A DNA stretch of 39,638 nucleotides from Bacteroidaceae bacterium (GTDB lineage Bacteria; Bacteroidota; Bacteroidia; Bacteroidales; Barnesiellaceae_A). Of this stretch, positions 1 through 8,644 are shown in pieces. The DNA lies in the NCBI GenBank assembly GCA_017410245.1, contig JAFQRE010000007.1:1-39638 (forward strand), read 5' to 3'. Below the pieces are notes generated by a model, which searched no databases, was not told the DNA's origin, and worked only from the letters and a program-made list of their open reading frames with translations. Numbering within the stretch: the stretch's first letter is position 1; each line of letters begins with the position of its first letter. Both the position numbers and the translations under genes were made by a program.

Positions 1-231
1 AACCCCTTCCCCTTACGGGACTTCCCCTATCTCGTTTCACTCGCAGGGGCAGAAAAGATTACTCCATTGCATATTCATTGCCCCGCAGGGGCACGAGCCA
101 CAAGCGTTGTGGCTCTACGAATAACCATATTGCCAATGGCGCAATGTGATTACGGTAATTCAATGTAAAGTGGTTCTACGGCTAAGCATACCCGCAACAG
201 TGGCTCTACGGCTCGCAATAGTGGCTCTACG
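1..231 (-). repeat. Intergenic palindromic repeat element, left copy (minus orientation)
   Basis: Non-coding stretch. Read on the minus strand it matches the repeat at the right end of the window: a conserved lead-in (GCGCCATTGGCAATATGG, then TTCGTAGAG), followed by a palindrome at 92-119 with arms GAGCCACAA/TTGTGGCTC around a 3-base loop. The 28 bases at 92-119 are identical to 39443-39470 and 39611-39638. A second palindrome, GCCCC-GCA-GGGGC, abuts it at 80-92. Three half-palindrome remnants (GTGGYTCTACGG) lie at 170-181, 200-211 and 221-231. Bases 1-40 carry a GGGGTT/ATAGGGGA motif pair on the minus strand, also found near 39175-39212. No ORF here is convincing. Confidence 0.75.
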
Positions 232-254
232 GCCCATACTATTATATAAAGAAA

Positions 255-287
255 GAGCCGGCTTAATGCTCACGCATTAGCCGGCTC
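255..287 (-). terminator. Terminator at the end of the T9SS gene operon
   Basis: GC-rich hairpin with arms GAGCCGGCTTAATGC and GCATTAGCCGGCTC (one bulged base) and a TCAC loop. On the minus strand it is followed by TTTCTTTATA. It lies 26 bases past the stop codon of the 924-residue gene, so it probably ends the minus-strand operon that starts near 15227. Confidence 0.75.
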
Positions 288-312
288 CAATCATAGGGAA
301 TTTTTTACTCTT

Positions 313-3087
313 TTATTTTACATTTACTTTATAAACGAGTTGTTTGTCCACAGTGGCAACTTTCACGAGTGCTACACCCTTCATATTGGTAGGAATGTAG
401 ATGTTCTCACGACCGTTAACCTCGAAGTGGTTGATAACGCGACCTTGCATGTCGTACAATGTAACGCTCTTCACATAAACATCGCTGTTGATGATGTTTA
501 CGGCACCATTTGTAGTAGCTACTTTCAAGCGGTTGGCGTTGGCAACACTGATTGCAGAGAACTCGTTAGATGTGAATTGCTCTTGAGAAGCCCATTCGCT
601 GACACGGTCCATATCGCAGTGTGCACGTAAACGCCAGAAGTAAACTACATTGGGAGTAAGCGCGGGAAGTTCGTACTCGGTAGTGTAGATTTCGTTTACT
701 TGAGTCCATTGTGAACCTGTAGCCTCACGATATCTTAAGTCCCAATAGAGATGCTCTTCGCCCATATCCCACATGAGTTTGTCACCATATTCGCCATATT
801 CGCCATGAGTAAGACCGGTAGGAATAGGACATACGGGGAGGTCGGCAGTTGTAAATGTTACAACTTCACTCCACTCTGTAGTATCACCCTCAGCAACAAT
901 ACCACGTACTTTCACGTCGTAGCTGGTGAGGTGAGTAAGATCGGTAAGGGCAACAGCTTTTCCATTGACAACTTGAGTTGTAAACTCTTCGCCTGTAACG
1001 GCATAAGCAAACTCGTAATTCTCTTGCTCACCGCGCCATGTTACGTTGGCACTGTTCCAAGTAATTTCGTTAACCGATACAACAGGGATAACGGGGATAG
1101 GACGGCCATCGGCTTGGAATTCTTGGAAGCGACCGCGAACACCTTGGCCTGCGAAGCAGTTCCAGTAGATACGGATTTCGATAGTTTCGTTTACATACTC
1201 TGTAAGGTCAAGCTCAACGGGGATAAATTGAGTAACTGAGTCGGGTTTCACGTTGTTAGAAGCGAGAATAACCACTTTGTTCTCAAATTCGCCACCATCG
1301 CGACGTACTTGCACTGCCAATGTATCTTTCTCGGCCCACTCGGCATACATTTGGTTACCACCAAAGCGTTGCCAGATGTGCATGTTGTATGTAAATGAGA
1401 ATGCGGCATCGCGCTTGTTAATCAAGAAGCGACCAAACGACATAGTGTTCAATGCACCATCTGTGGCGTTTTGGCTGATGTTACACATCAAGTTCCACTC
1501 GTCAACACCATAACCTCTATCAGACTCGTTTACAACGAAGTTCTCTTGGCCACCGGCAGTCCAACCTGCGGGAACAGCATTGCGATCTTCGATAGCCAAG
1601 TTGGGGCACCAAGGAAGTGTTTTGACTGTAGCATCGCAATCTTCTACATACTCGGTAGCATAGTTGAAGTCGGGATCGTAGCTGATAGCACGTAAATAGT
1701 ATGCAGTACCGGCCTCAAGACCTTCTACAAGAATACCTTGTGCAGTGGGACCCATATATACTACGCGACCCAATCCGTCAACGATATCGCCTACTGCGAG
1801 AGGACCTTGAGGATTACCAAACTCACGAACGTTGGCATAAGGACGGTTTTCGCGAACTGAGTCGGTGAGCAATACCAAAACATCGTTTACTTCGTTGGCA
1901 ACAACATCAAATGTGAGAGAGTTGAGCTCAGTACCTGTAATATCAACTTTTTCTGCAATACCAGGTTTTGAACTTATTTTACCCTTAACAACCGGACCGT
2001 AAAGAGGGCCACCTGTACACAATGTATTGGCGGGATAGAGGCTTACTTCATACTCTGTAGAGGCTTTCAATTTGATTTGCCAAGGCATTGTGATAGTATC
2101 CTCTGCATCGAATGTCATAACGATAGAGTTACCGAGAGAGTCGAGAGGATTGTAGAATGTACCATTCACAGGAGCATCGGCACAAGCACCTTCGGTGAGC
2201 ATGATAAGATATTTATCAGCATCGGTTGTTTTGGTGAATTTACCATAAATCTCCAATGTAGTAGCATAGAGAGCGAGGTCTGTAACAGCCTCAACGGGAG
2301 CTACACAAGGAGCGGGAGGAGTGAATGTGAAAGTAGCACCATTCACGATGTCGGCTACACCAAGATAGGGAGCATTGTCACCGGGTTCTCCTACAAAATT
2401 GAGCATACCTTCTTCTTCACCTTCGGCGATAGAGAATTGGTCCTCATAGTTACCGCGCAATCCCATGCGGAAACCTTTTGAACTCTCAGTAGTACCGGTA
2501 ACTTCACCAAATACTAACTCGATAGTATTGGTAGTCTCATGGAGACGGATTTGGCAATCGACAGAAATAATGCTTTCTTCGTCCCAACCCAACATTACAC
2601 CCCAATTGTCATATTGAACAACGAGTGTACGATTAGGAGCTTCACCTTCAAGTTTATAGCTAACCTCTGTGTTTTCGAGTTTCACGATGTCGGCGTTAGG
2701 AATAATACCGATAATATTGTCGGCATCATCTTCACGCATTACAATCCACTTACCATGGCTGGCATCGATTGAAACTTGATCGCGACCGAGTGCGATGTAA
2801 CCATGAGTACCAATTACAAATTGGTTGCAAAGAATGTCATTGAACTCAAAGTCGAAACCGATGGGGAAGCCGGCTTCGGCGGTAAGACCGTTAGAAACGG
2901 CATTGGGATACCATGCTTTTTCAATCATAGCATCTTCTTCATACATACCGATAGTATCCATGGCAACGCCACCTGTAATAGCGGTATATGTACCTTGTGT
3001 TACCTCAACTGTGTAAGCCGAGATTACTTGTGCTTGCAACGCTACTGTTGCACACAAGAGTGTGAAAAGTAAAAATAGCTTTTTCAT
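313..3087 (-). CDS. Secreted fibronectin type III protein with T9SS type A sorting domain
   Basis: 924 residues. An N-terminal signal peptide (hydrophobic stretch ending ...VALQAQ) sends it to the Sec system. The C-terminal ~75 residues have the type A sorting-domain pattern: a LYDMQGRVI core, two further beta strands and a basic VYKVNVK end. This implies export across the outer membrane by T9SS. Residues ~25-255 form a beta-rich domain with a GFPIGFDFEF motif, seen in other Bacteroidota surface proteins. Fibronectin III-like modules follow at about 260-365, 370-490, 675-755 and 760-850, and residues ~495-670 form a jelly-roll-like insert. No catalytic motif was recognised, so an adhesive or scaffold role is possible but inferred. 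It is the last gene of the minus-strand T9SS cluster, 46 bases after the previous gene, and is not a paralogue of the five genes before it. Confidence 0.85.
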   Translation of the reverse strand: MKKLFLLFTLLCATVALQAQVISAYTVEVTQGTYTAITGGVAMDTIGMYEEDAMIEKAWYPNAVSNGLTAEAGFPIGFDFEFNDILCNQFVIGTHGYIALGRDQVSIDASHGKWIVMREDDADNIIGIIPNADIVKLENTEVSYKLEGEAPNRTLVVQYDNWGVMLGWDEESIISVDCQIRLHETTNTIELVFGEVTGTTESSKGFRMGLRGNYEDQFSIAEGEEEGMLNFVGEPGDNAPYLGVADIVNGATFTFTPPAPCVAPVEAVTDLALYATTLEIYGKFTKTTDADKYLIMLTEGACADAPVNGTFYNPLDSLGNSIVMTFDAEDTITMPWQIKLKASTEYEVSLYPANTLCTGGPLYGPVVKGKISSKPGIAEKVDITGTELNSLTFDVVANEVNDVLVLLTDSVRENRPYANVREFGNPQGPLAVGDIVDGLGRVVYMGPTAQGILVEGLEAGTAYYLRAISYDPDFNYATEYVEDCDATVKTLPWCPNLAIEDRNAVPAGWTAGGQENFVVNESDRGYGVDEWNLMCNISQNATDGALNTMSFGRFLINKRDAAFSFTYNMHIWQRFGGNQMYAEWAEKDTLAVQVRRDGGEFENKVVILASNNVKPDSVTQFIPVELDLTEYVNETIEIRIYWNCFAGQGVRGRFQEFQADGRPIPVIPVVSVNEITWNSANVTWRGEQENYEFAYAVTGEEFTTQVVNGKAVALTDLTHLTSYDVKVRGIVAEGDTTEWSEVVTFTTADLPVCPIPTGLTHGEYGEYGDKLMWDMGEEHLYWDLRYREATGSQWTQVNEIYTTEYELPALTPNVVYFWRLRAHCDMDRVSEWASQEQFTSNEFSAISVANANRLKVATTNGAVNIINSDVYVKSVTLYDMQGRVINHFEVNGRENIYIPTNMKGVALVKVATVDKQLVYKVNVK

Positions 3088-3133
3088 AAGCGTTTTTGTT
3101 AATAAAGGTTGTTAGTAAATATTTAATAGTTAT

Positions 3134-4957
3134 TTATCTCAATATCAGTTTTATTGTTTGGGTACTTTGATTGGTTTTCAATACAGCAATATATGCTCCG
3201 GCTTCACAATTTTCACCACATTCTATAATATGGTTCCCACTTGTCAGGTATCCATTAAATGGTTGTGCCACAAATTTACCATTTAAATTATAAATATTAA
3301 TCAAAGCATGCGAATTTTTTTTCATATTAATATTGAAATATATATATTCGCTATCAATATAGGAGCTAAAAAGCGTGTCGTCATGAGGATTTTGAGGTAA
3401 ATCTACCGCTGTGCCCTCAGGATTTCCGATAGTGCGATTGCGATTGACACGTTGCATATATATACGTTCTATATTTTCTCCATCACCGAGAGGCCCATCA
3501 TCGTGCCAACATAAGGTCCAGAAGCCATTGTTGTGCATAACGGTAGAGCGAAGGTTGGTTTTCTCGGTTTTATTGTCGCATAGTGTAAATATATATGTAG
3601 GCTCGTCCCACAGAGGCTCTCCGGTATCGCTATCGAGCAGTTTTGCGTAGGCATCTACATCTCCAAATGAGTTGTCATGACGACGCATGTAGAAGAAAGC
3701 CACCTCACCATCACGTCCCGACTGTATGCTCGGATAGGCATAAGTACCTGTTTCGTAAGGCTCCAGTTCAAGTCCGTTTTCGCCCCACAACAACTCGCCC
3801 TCTTTGCTCACGCGCTGTGCAGTCATTCTATAGGCAGTTTGCCCGTTATTACACTCGCGCCAACAAGCTATGAAGCTATCGGTAGCAGGGTCGTGATGGC
3901 ACTTCACCGTGAGCGCACGATAATCGGCATATCCCAATCGTTGTCCATCGCCATCAGTGGTAAATCCGAGTTCTCCATTGGGCTTTACGTATGCCAAATA
4001 GGCACTCTCGTATTGGGTATTGTATCGGTCGTCGTTCCATGCAACAATTACACCACCATCGCCCGAGGGTTGCACATCGAGAATGGTCCATACCGGTATA
4101 GAGCCCCAACCACTACGATAGATGCGAGTATCTTCGCTCCACAGCGAACTGCCATCGAAGTCCATTTTACGAGCATACACATCTTGAGCCGAGCCCTTGG
4201 TATATACCAGTATAAACTGATTATAACCGGCATTTACAAGGTAGGCATCGCGATACGATACTTTCTGCTCAGGGTCGGCGAGCGATACTTCTCCGGGACT
4301 CCACAACATGGTACCATCGTTGTCGATACGAGCAAGGTCTATTACCATGGCACTGCCATTGGCTCGCGACCATGCAAAGACATAACTGCCATCTTCGAGC
4401 TGAATAGCTTGTACACCACTTGTAAGGGTATGCGAAGCACCTCCATCGATAGAGATACCATCTTCGCCCCACAGCATTTCGCCTTGAGGCGAAACCTTAT
4501 AGGCTGTGTAACTCAACAATCCGCTACCGGCGCCAAAGATACCCGACTGATAGTAGGTCATGCCATAGGGCGAACCTGTTGTAATGGTTGTGTCGGCCGG
4601 AGTGTGGCGTGTATCGTTTACAATGACTATAGCATTGTTGTCTCTATCGACAAAGAGACAACGATTGTAATAGGTCCATGCCAAGTTGGGGTGTGTTGAT
4701 ATTGTAAGTCCCTCTTCGCCAAATAGTTTTACTCCGGTGGTATCGACAGCTACCAGTTTTGTGGCAGCACCATTCTCACCACCGGGGTAGTTTACCATAA
4801 GCCACGATGTACCATCACTACCCATCGCCAACTCGGTGTAGTTGTAGCTTGCACCATCGGGCCAACACAATAGATTATCGGCAGGGTTGCTACTCCATTG
4901 CGCTGTAGCTGTGATACAAAGCAAACAGGCGGAGATATATGTAAGCAGTCGTTGCAT
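3134..4957 (-). CDS. T9SS-exported beta-repeat protein, paralogue 5 of a tandem family
   Basis: 607 residues. Signal peptide at ~1-19 (ends ITATAQ). The mature protein begins WSSNPADNLL, a start shared by all five neighbours. The body shows a recurring beta-strand pattern (LLWGENGLEL, YARKMDFDG, WSEDTRIYRSGW, SGDGGVIVAWNDDRY) that resembles a beta-propeller, although I do not recognise a named Pfam domain. Residues ~535-607 are a type A T9SS sorting domain (INIYNLNGKF ... TIKLILR). It lies 16 bases after the 575-residue paralogue in the same operon. It is the most diverged member at the C terminus: most paralogues end PAGIYLATL plus a K-rich strand, while this one has EAGAYIAVL. Function is unknown; it is probably surface-attached or released. 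Confidence 0.85.
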   Translation of the reverse strand: MQRLLTYISACLLCITATAQWSSNPADNLLCWPDGASYNYTELAMGSDGTSWLMVNYPGGENGAATKLVAVDTTGVKLFGEEGLTISTHPNLAWTYYNRCLFVDRDNNAIVIVNDTRHTPADTTITTGSPYGMTYYQSGIFGAGSGLLSYTAYKVSPQGEMLWGEDGISIDGGASHTLTSGVQAIQLEDGSYVFAWSRANGSAMVIDLARIDNDGTMLWSPGEVSLADPEQKVSYRDAYLVNAGYNQFILVYTKGSAQDVYARKMDFDGSSLWSEDTRIYRSGWGSIPVWTILDVQPSGDGGVIVAWNDDRYNTQYESAYLAYVKPNGELGFTTDGDGQRLGYADYRALTVKCHHDPATDSFIACWRECNNGQTAYRMTAQRVSKEGELLWGENGLELEPYETGTYAYPSIQSGRDGEVAFFYMRRHDNSFGDVDAYAKLLDSDTGEPLWDEPTYIFTLCDNKTEKTNLRSTVMHNNGFWTLCWHDDGPLGDGENIERIYMQRVNRNRTIGNPEGTAVDLPQNPHDDTLFSSYIDSEYIYFNINMKKNSHALINIYNLNGKFVAQPFNGYLTSGNHIIECGENCEAGAYIAVLKTNQSTQTIKLILR

Positions 4958-4973
4958 ATCGTTGTGTAAACTA

Positions 4974-6701
4974 TTATTTAACTATTACTTTTACGGTTTC
5001 CGCACCAAAGGCAGTCTCAAGCGTAGCCAAGTATATGCCTGCAGGAACATTGGCACTCCACTCTATATATTGTCGGCCTGCGGCTAACTCACCTTGGTAG
5101 GGAGTGGCAACTATAGCACCATTCATATTGCGCACGGTCATGACAGCCTGCGTAGGAGCCGGCATGTTGGCTACAAACAAAGCATCACCCTCAACTATAG
5201 AGATTACGGCAGCGAATTGTGTATTCTCAGCCTCTACAGCCTCTATTGCAGCGTCTTTGGGAGCACCCAAAGTGAGATCGTTGTTGATGCGTTGTGTATG
5301 CAATGAGGGGTTACTCAAATAGTCATCTACCCATGCCACAGTCCAGAAACTGTCATTATACATAGCCGTGGAGAGGAGAGTCGATTTCCCGGTCGAGATT
5401 GTGTTATCGGTAAATAATACATCGCGACGTTGTGTGGTATCGGTTGTATTGATTACTGTTGCTAAGGCATGGGTACTTGTAAGTGCATTCTCTTTGTTCA
5501 TATAGAAGATTGCGGCCTCACCATTTGCACCATTTTGTATCGTAAAGTAGCCATAATCGCTTTCCGAGAAGGGCTGTACTTCGTAGCCGTTCTCGCCCCA
5601 TAGCAACTCGCCATCTTTCGACAAGCGTTGTGCCATGATGCGAAAAGCTTTTGCAGAGAACGATTCGCGCCAAACAGCCAAGAAAGAGTCGGTATAGGGG
5701 TCGTATAAGCAATGAGACTGAGAGCCTAAGTAGTTGCTATATCCGAGTTTCTGTCCATCAACACCGGCCGCAAATCCTATCTCGCCATTGGGTTGCACAT
5801 AAGTGATGTATGTGTTTGTACCTGTCAAGTATCGGTCATCGGTCCAAGTAACGATAGCACCACCATCGCCCGAGGGACTTACTTCGGTCACGCTCCATGC
5901 CGGCACTTGTGTCCAGCCACTGCGATAGAGACGAGTATCTTCGCTCCAAACGGGAGTACCGTCGAAGTCGAGCTTGCGTGCATATATATCTCGATTGGAA
6001 CCTACATAGTATATAATGATAACTTGGTTGTATCCGGCATCTACCACAGTGGGCCAATCGTAATTTACTTTGCCGGTACGGTCGATAATTTCAACCTCGT
6101 CTATGTTCCATAGCATTTCGCCATCGGGCGATATGCGTTGTGCTTTGATGGTATTGACTACCAAATCTTCATTGGCCGATGACCATGTGCACACATAGCT
6201 GCCATCATCAACCTGAGTCATTGTCATGTGCGAGCTCAAGGGGAATGATTGAGTACCTTCGAGGTTTATTCCATCTTCGCCCCACAAGAACTCGCCTGTT
6301 TGCGATATTTTATATAGTGTGTAGCTGAGATATTCCTCTTCAATAGCATTGCGCACATCGTGTACGGCCACTACTGCGTTACCATCTCTATCTACAAAAA
6401 GATATTCGTTGCAAGTTGTCCACGTGCGGGTAGGTTTATCTGAAATCATCAAACCATATTCGCCCAATAATTTATTTCCCGCTGTATCTAACAATTGTAG
6501 GTGAACACTCAGATTGCTATAGTTTTCATCGGCAGGAATTTGATAATACACCCAAGTATTACCGTTGGGTGCCATTTTCATTTCAGGTACACTGATGTCT
6601 CCATCATATAATACTACGCTCTCGCCGGGCTGGTTGCCCCATTGTGCCATAGCACCCAATATGGTTGCCAAAGCAAATAATGTTGTCATCATTCTTTTCA
6701 T
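4974..6701 (-). CDS. T9SS-exported beta-repeat protein, paralogue 4
   Basis: 575 residues. The signal peptide (MKRMMTTLFALATILGAMAQ) is nearly the same as that of the next upstream paralogue. The mature part carries the family landmarks FLWGEDGINL, YARKLDFDG, WSEDTRLYRSGW, SGDGGAIVTWTDDRY and ELLWGENGYEV. Residues ~498-575 are a T9SS type A sorting domain (MTVRNMNGAIVATPYQGEL, then PAGIYLATL, ending VKVIVK). A 103-base gap with a long perfect hairpin separates it from the preceding gene. No catalytic residues were identified. High similarity to the 578-residue paralogue points to a fairly recent duplication. Confidence 0.85.
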   Translation of the reverse strand: MKRMMTTLFALATILGAMAQWGNQPGESVVLYDGDISVPEMKMAPNGNTWVYYQIPADENYSNLSVHLQLLDTAGNKLLGEYGLMISDKPTRTWTTCNEYLFVDRDGNAVVAVHDVRNAIEEEYLSYTLYKISQTGEFLWGEDGINLEGTQSFPLSSHMTMTQVDDGSYVCTWSSANEDLVVNTIKAQRISPDGEMLWNIDEVEIIDRTGKVNYDWPTVVDAGYNQVIIIYYVGSNRDIYARKLDFDGTPVWSEDTRLYRSGWTQVPAWSVTEVSPSGDGGAIVTWTDDRYLTGTNTYITYVQPNGEIGFAAGVDGQKLGYSNYLGSQSHCLYDPYTDSFLAVWRESFSAKAFRIMAQRLSKDGELLWGENGYEVQPFSESDYGYFTIQNGANGEAAIFYMNKENALTSTHALATVINTTDTTQRRDVLFTDNTISTGKSTLLSTAMYNDSFWTVAWVDDYLSNPSLHTQRINNDLTLGAPKDAAIEAVEAENTQFAAVISIVEGDALFVANMPAPTQAVMTVRNMNGAIVATPYQGELAAGRQYIEWSANVPAGIYLATLETAFGAETVKVIVK

Positions 6702-6758
6702 GGTAATAATTGCTTAGAGTTATTATAAAATAAAAAAATACGCGATAGTATTAGAATA

Positions 6759-6791
6759 TCTCTTGCAGAGAGCAAGGCTCTCTGCAAGAGA
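6759..6791 (-). repeat. Perfect 15-bp hairpin between paralogues
   Basis: Arms CTCTTGCAGAGAGC and GCTCTCTGCAAGAG with an AAG loop, plus one outer T-A pair. It lies 14 bases past the stop of the 578-residue gene and before the start of the 575-residue gene. No U-run follows on either strand, so it is not a classical intrinsic terminator. A related hairpin sits at the equivalent place one gene upstream (8604-8630). Confidence 0.7.
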
Positions 6792-6804
6792 AGTTTAAAA
6801 ATCT

Positions 6805-8541
6805 TTATTTCACCAATAATTTCACTGTTTCAGTACCGTAGGGTGTGCTGAGTGTAGCCAAGTATATTCCGGCGGGAACATCGGCATTCCACTCGATATA
6901 TTGCTTACCGGCTGCCAATACACCCTCAAAGGGAGTTGCCACAAGAGCACCATTGATATCATAGACAGCAAGGGTAGCTTGCGTATCGGACGACACATTG
7001 GTAGCAAACATTGCCACACCATCGACGATTGTAGAAACAGCCATAAAGTTGGTGTCATCAACACGAACAGCCTCTACAGCATCATCACTATTAGGATTGC
7101 CCAAAGTCAAATCGGCATTGATGCGATGCATGCGGATTGTAGAATTGGTGCTTACATAATCATCTTGCCACAAGACAGTCCAATAGCTATTGTTATGCAT
7201 AGAAGTAGATAGGAGATCCGATTTTTCACTTACGGCCAAAGTGTCGGTAAAAATAGTGGTTTTACGCACTGCAGTATCTGCGGTATTTACGAGTGTAACA
7301 CAGGCATTGGTGTTGGAAAATTGAGTTTGATTGTGCATATAGAAGAATGCAGCTTGATTATCGGGAGCTGTCTGTATCGAGAAGTAACCATACTGATTGC
7401 TTGTAAAGGGTTGAATTTCCAGACCCTCTTCGCCCCACAACAACTCACCATCTTTCGACAGACGTTGCACTAAGGCTCGATACATCACAGCCGAATATGA
7501 TTCTCGCCATATAGCCAAGAATGTGTCGGTATAAGGGTCATATTTACAACGTACAGTCATACCTTGATAATCACCATAACTTAGTTTCTGACCATCAACA
7601 CCGGCAGCAAAACCTATCTCGCCATTGGGTTGCACATAAGTCATATATGTAGCCATACCGGTCATGAAACGATCGTCACTCCATGCAACCAATACACCGC
7701 CATCGCCCGAGGGTTGCACATCAACCAAGCTCCATGCGGGAATAGAGTAGGGCCAACCACTACGATACAATCGGGTATCTTCACTCCATGCACTTGTACC
7801 ATCGAAATCGATTTTACGGGCATATATGTCATAATTGCTACCTTTAAAGTAAACAATAATAGCCTGATTCATACCAGCATCAATTACTGTAGGCCATGTA
7901 TAGTGCGATTTATTTTCAGGATCGGAAAGTTTCACTTCTTCAAGATCCCACAACATCTCACCATCGGGGCTGATACGTTGTATCTTAACTTCATAGATAT
8001 CAGACTCTCCTTTTACCGAAGTCCATGCACACACATAACTATTATCGTCCATTTGTGCCATTGAAATATGGCTGTTCATAGGAAATGCTTGCGTACCTTC
8101 AAGACCTATACCATCTTCGCCCCAAAGGAACTCGCCCTTTTGCGATATTTTGTAAAGGGTGTAGCTCAAATATTGAGTTTTAACAGCATTGCGAATATCG
8201 TGAACGGCAACAATTGCATTGCCATCGCGGTCGGCATAAAGATATGTGTTGCAGGTAGTCCATGTACGAGTAGGTTTATTGGATACCAAAAGAGGCTCTT
8301 CCCCAAAGACTTTATTACCGGCCGAATCTAATAGTTGTAAGTAAACACAAAGATTACCTGTTCCATCATTGGCAGGGGCTTGTAAGTACACCCAAGTATT
8401 ACCATTAGGAGCCATAGCGATTTCTCGTACATTTGTTTCACCACTGTAAATCAAAAGACTTTCGTCCACGTTACTACTCCATTGCGCCATAGCACCAAAC
8501 ATGGTTGCCATGACAAATAATATAGTCACTATTCTTTTCAT
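6805..8541 (-). CDS. T9SS-exported beta-repeat protein, paralogue 3
   Basis: 578 residues. Signal peptide at 1-20 (ends FGAMAQ), then WSSNVDESLL. It carries the family motifs FLWGEDGIGL, YARKIDFDG, WSEDTRLYRSGW, SGDGGVLVAWSDDRF and ELLWGEEGLEI. The sorting domain covers ~500-578 (LAVYDINGALVATPFEG ... PAGIYLATLSTPYGTETVKL). The last ~25 codons are almost the same in protein sequence as those of the 582-residue upstream paralogue, whereas its N terminus is closest to that of the 575-residue downstream paralogue. Such mixed affinity fits unequal crossing-over or gene conversion within the array. Function is unknown. Confidence 0.85.
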   Translation of the reverse strand: MKRIVTILFVMATMFGAMAQWSSNVDESLLIYSGETNVREIAMAPNGNTWVYLQAPANDGTGNLCVYLQLLDSAGNKVFGEEPLLVSNKPTRTWTTCNTYLYADRDGNAIVAVHDIRNAVKTQYLSYTLYKISQKGEFLWGEDGIGLEGTQAFPMNSHISMAQMDDNSYVCAWTSVKGESDIYEVKIQRISPDGEMLWDLEEVKLSDPENKSHYTWPTVIDAGMNQAIIVYFKGSNYDIYARKIDFDGTSAWSEDTRLYRSGWPYSIPAWSLVDVQPSGDGGVLVAWSDDRFMTGMATYMTYVQPNGEIGFAAGVDGQKLSYGDYQGMTVRCKYDPYTDTFLAIWRESYSAVMYRALVQRLSKDGELLWGEEGLEIQPFTSNQYGYFSIQTAPDNQAAFFYMHNQTQFSNTNACVTLVNTADTAVRKTTIFTDTLAVSEKSDLLSTSMHNNSYWTVLWQDDYVSTNSTIRMHRINADLTLGNPNSDDAVEAVRVDDTNFMAVSTIVDGVAMFATNVSSDTQATLAVYDINGALVATPFEGVLAAGKQYIEWNADVPAGIYLATLSTPYGTETVKLLVK

Positions 8542-8603
8542 GGTATAATATATATATTATGTGTTTAATATAATTATAACAGAATTGAAATAATGTCAAG
8601 CCC

Positions 8604-8630
8604 CTTGCAGAGAGTTTTACCCTCTGCAAG
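8604..8630 (-). repeat. Inter-paralogue hairpin, second copy
   Basis: Arms CTTGCAGAG and CTCTGCAAG around a 9-base loop. It lies 14 bases past the stop of the 582-residue paralogue. It shares the TTGCAGAG/CTCTGCAA core with the hairpin at 6759-6791, and both intergenic gaps are 103 bases long, so the spacer seems to have been copied with the gene. No U-run follows, so it may act in mRNA stability or processing rather than termination. Confidence 0.6.
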
Positions 8631-8644
8631 AGACATAAGAAACT

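Noticed and set aside
3677..4699. Long plus-strand open frame (340 codons) opposite the 607-residue T9SS gene
   Set aside because: It is antisense to a clear coding gene with signal peptide and sorting domain. Its translation is low-complexity and shows no family motif, and similar shadows occur opposite every paralogue.
8572..8602. Sigma70-like TTGACA ... TATAAT on the minus strand ahead of paralogue 3
   Set aside because: The spacer is 15 bases, short of the usual 17, and Bacteroidota primary sigma factors use TTG/TAnnTTTG. In AT-rich spacers such matches arise by chance.
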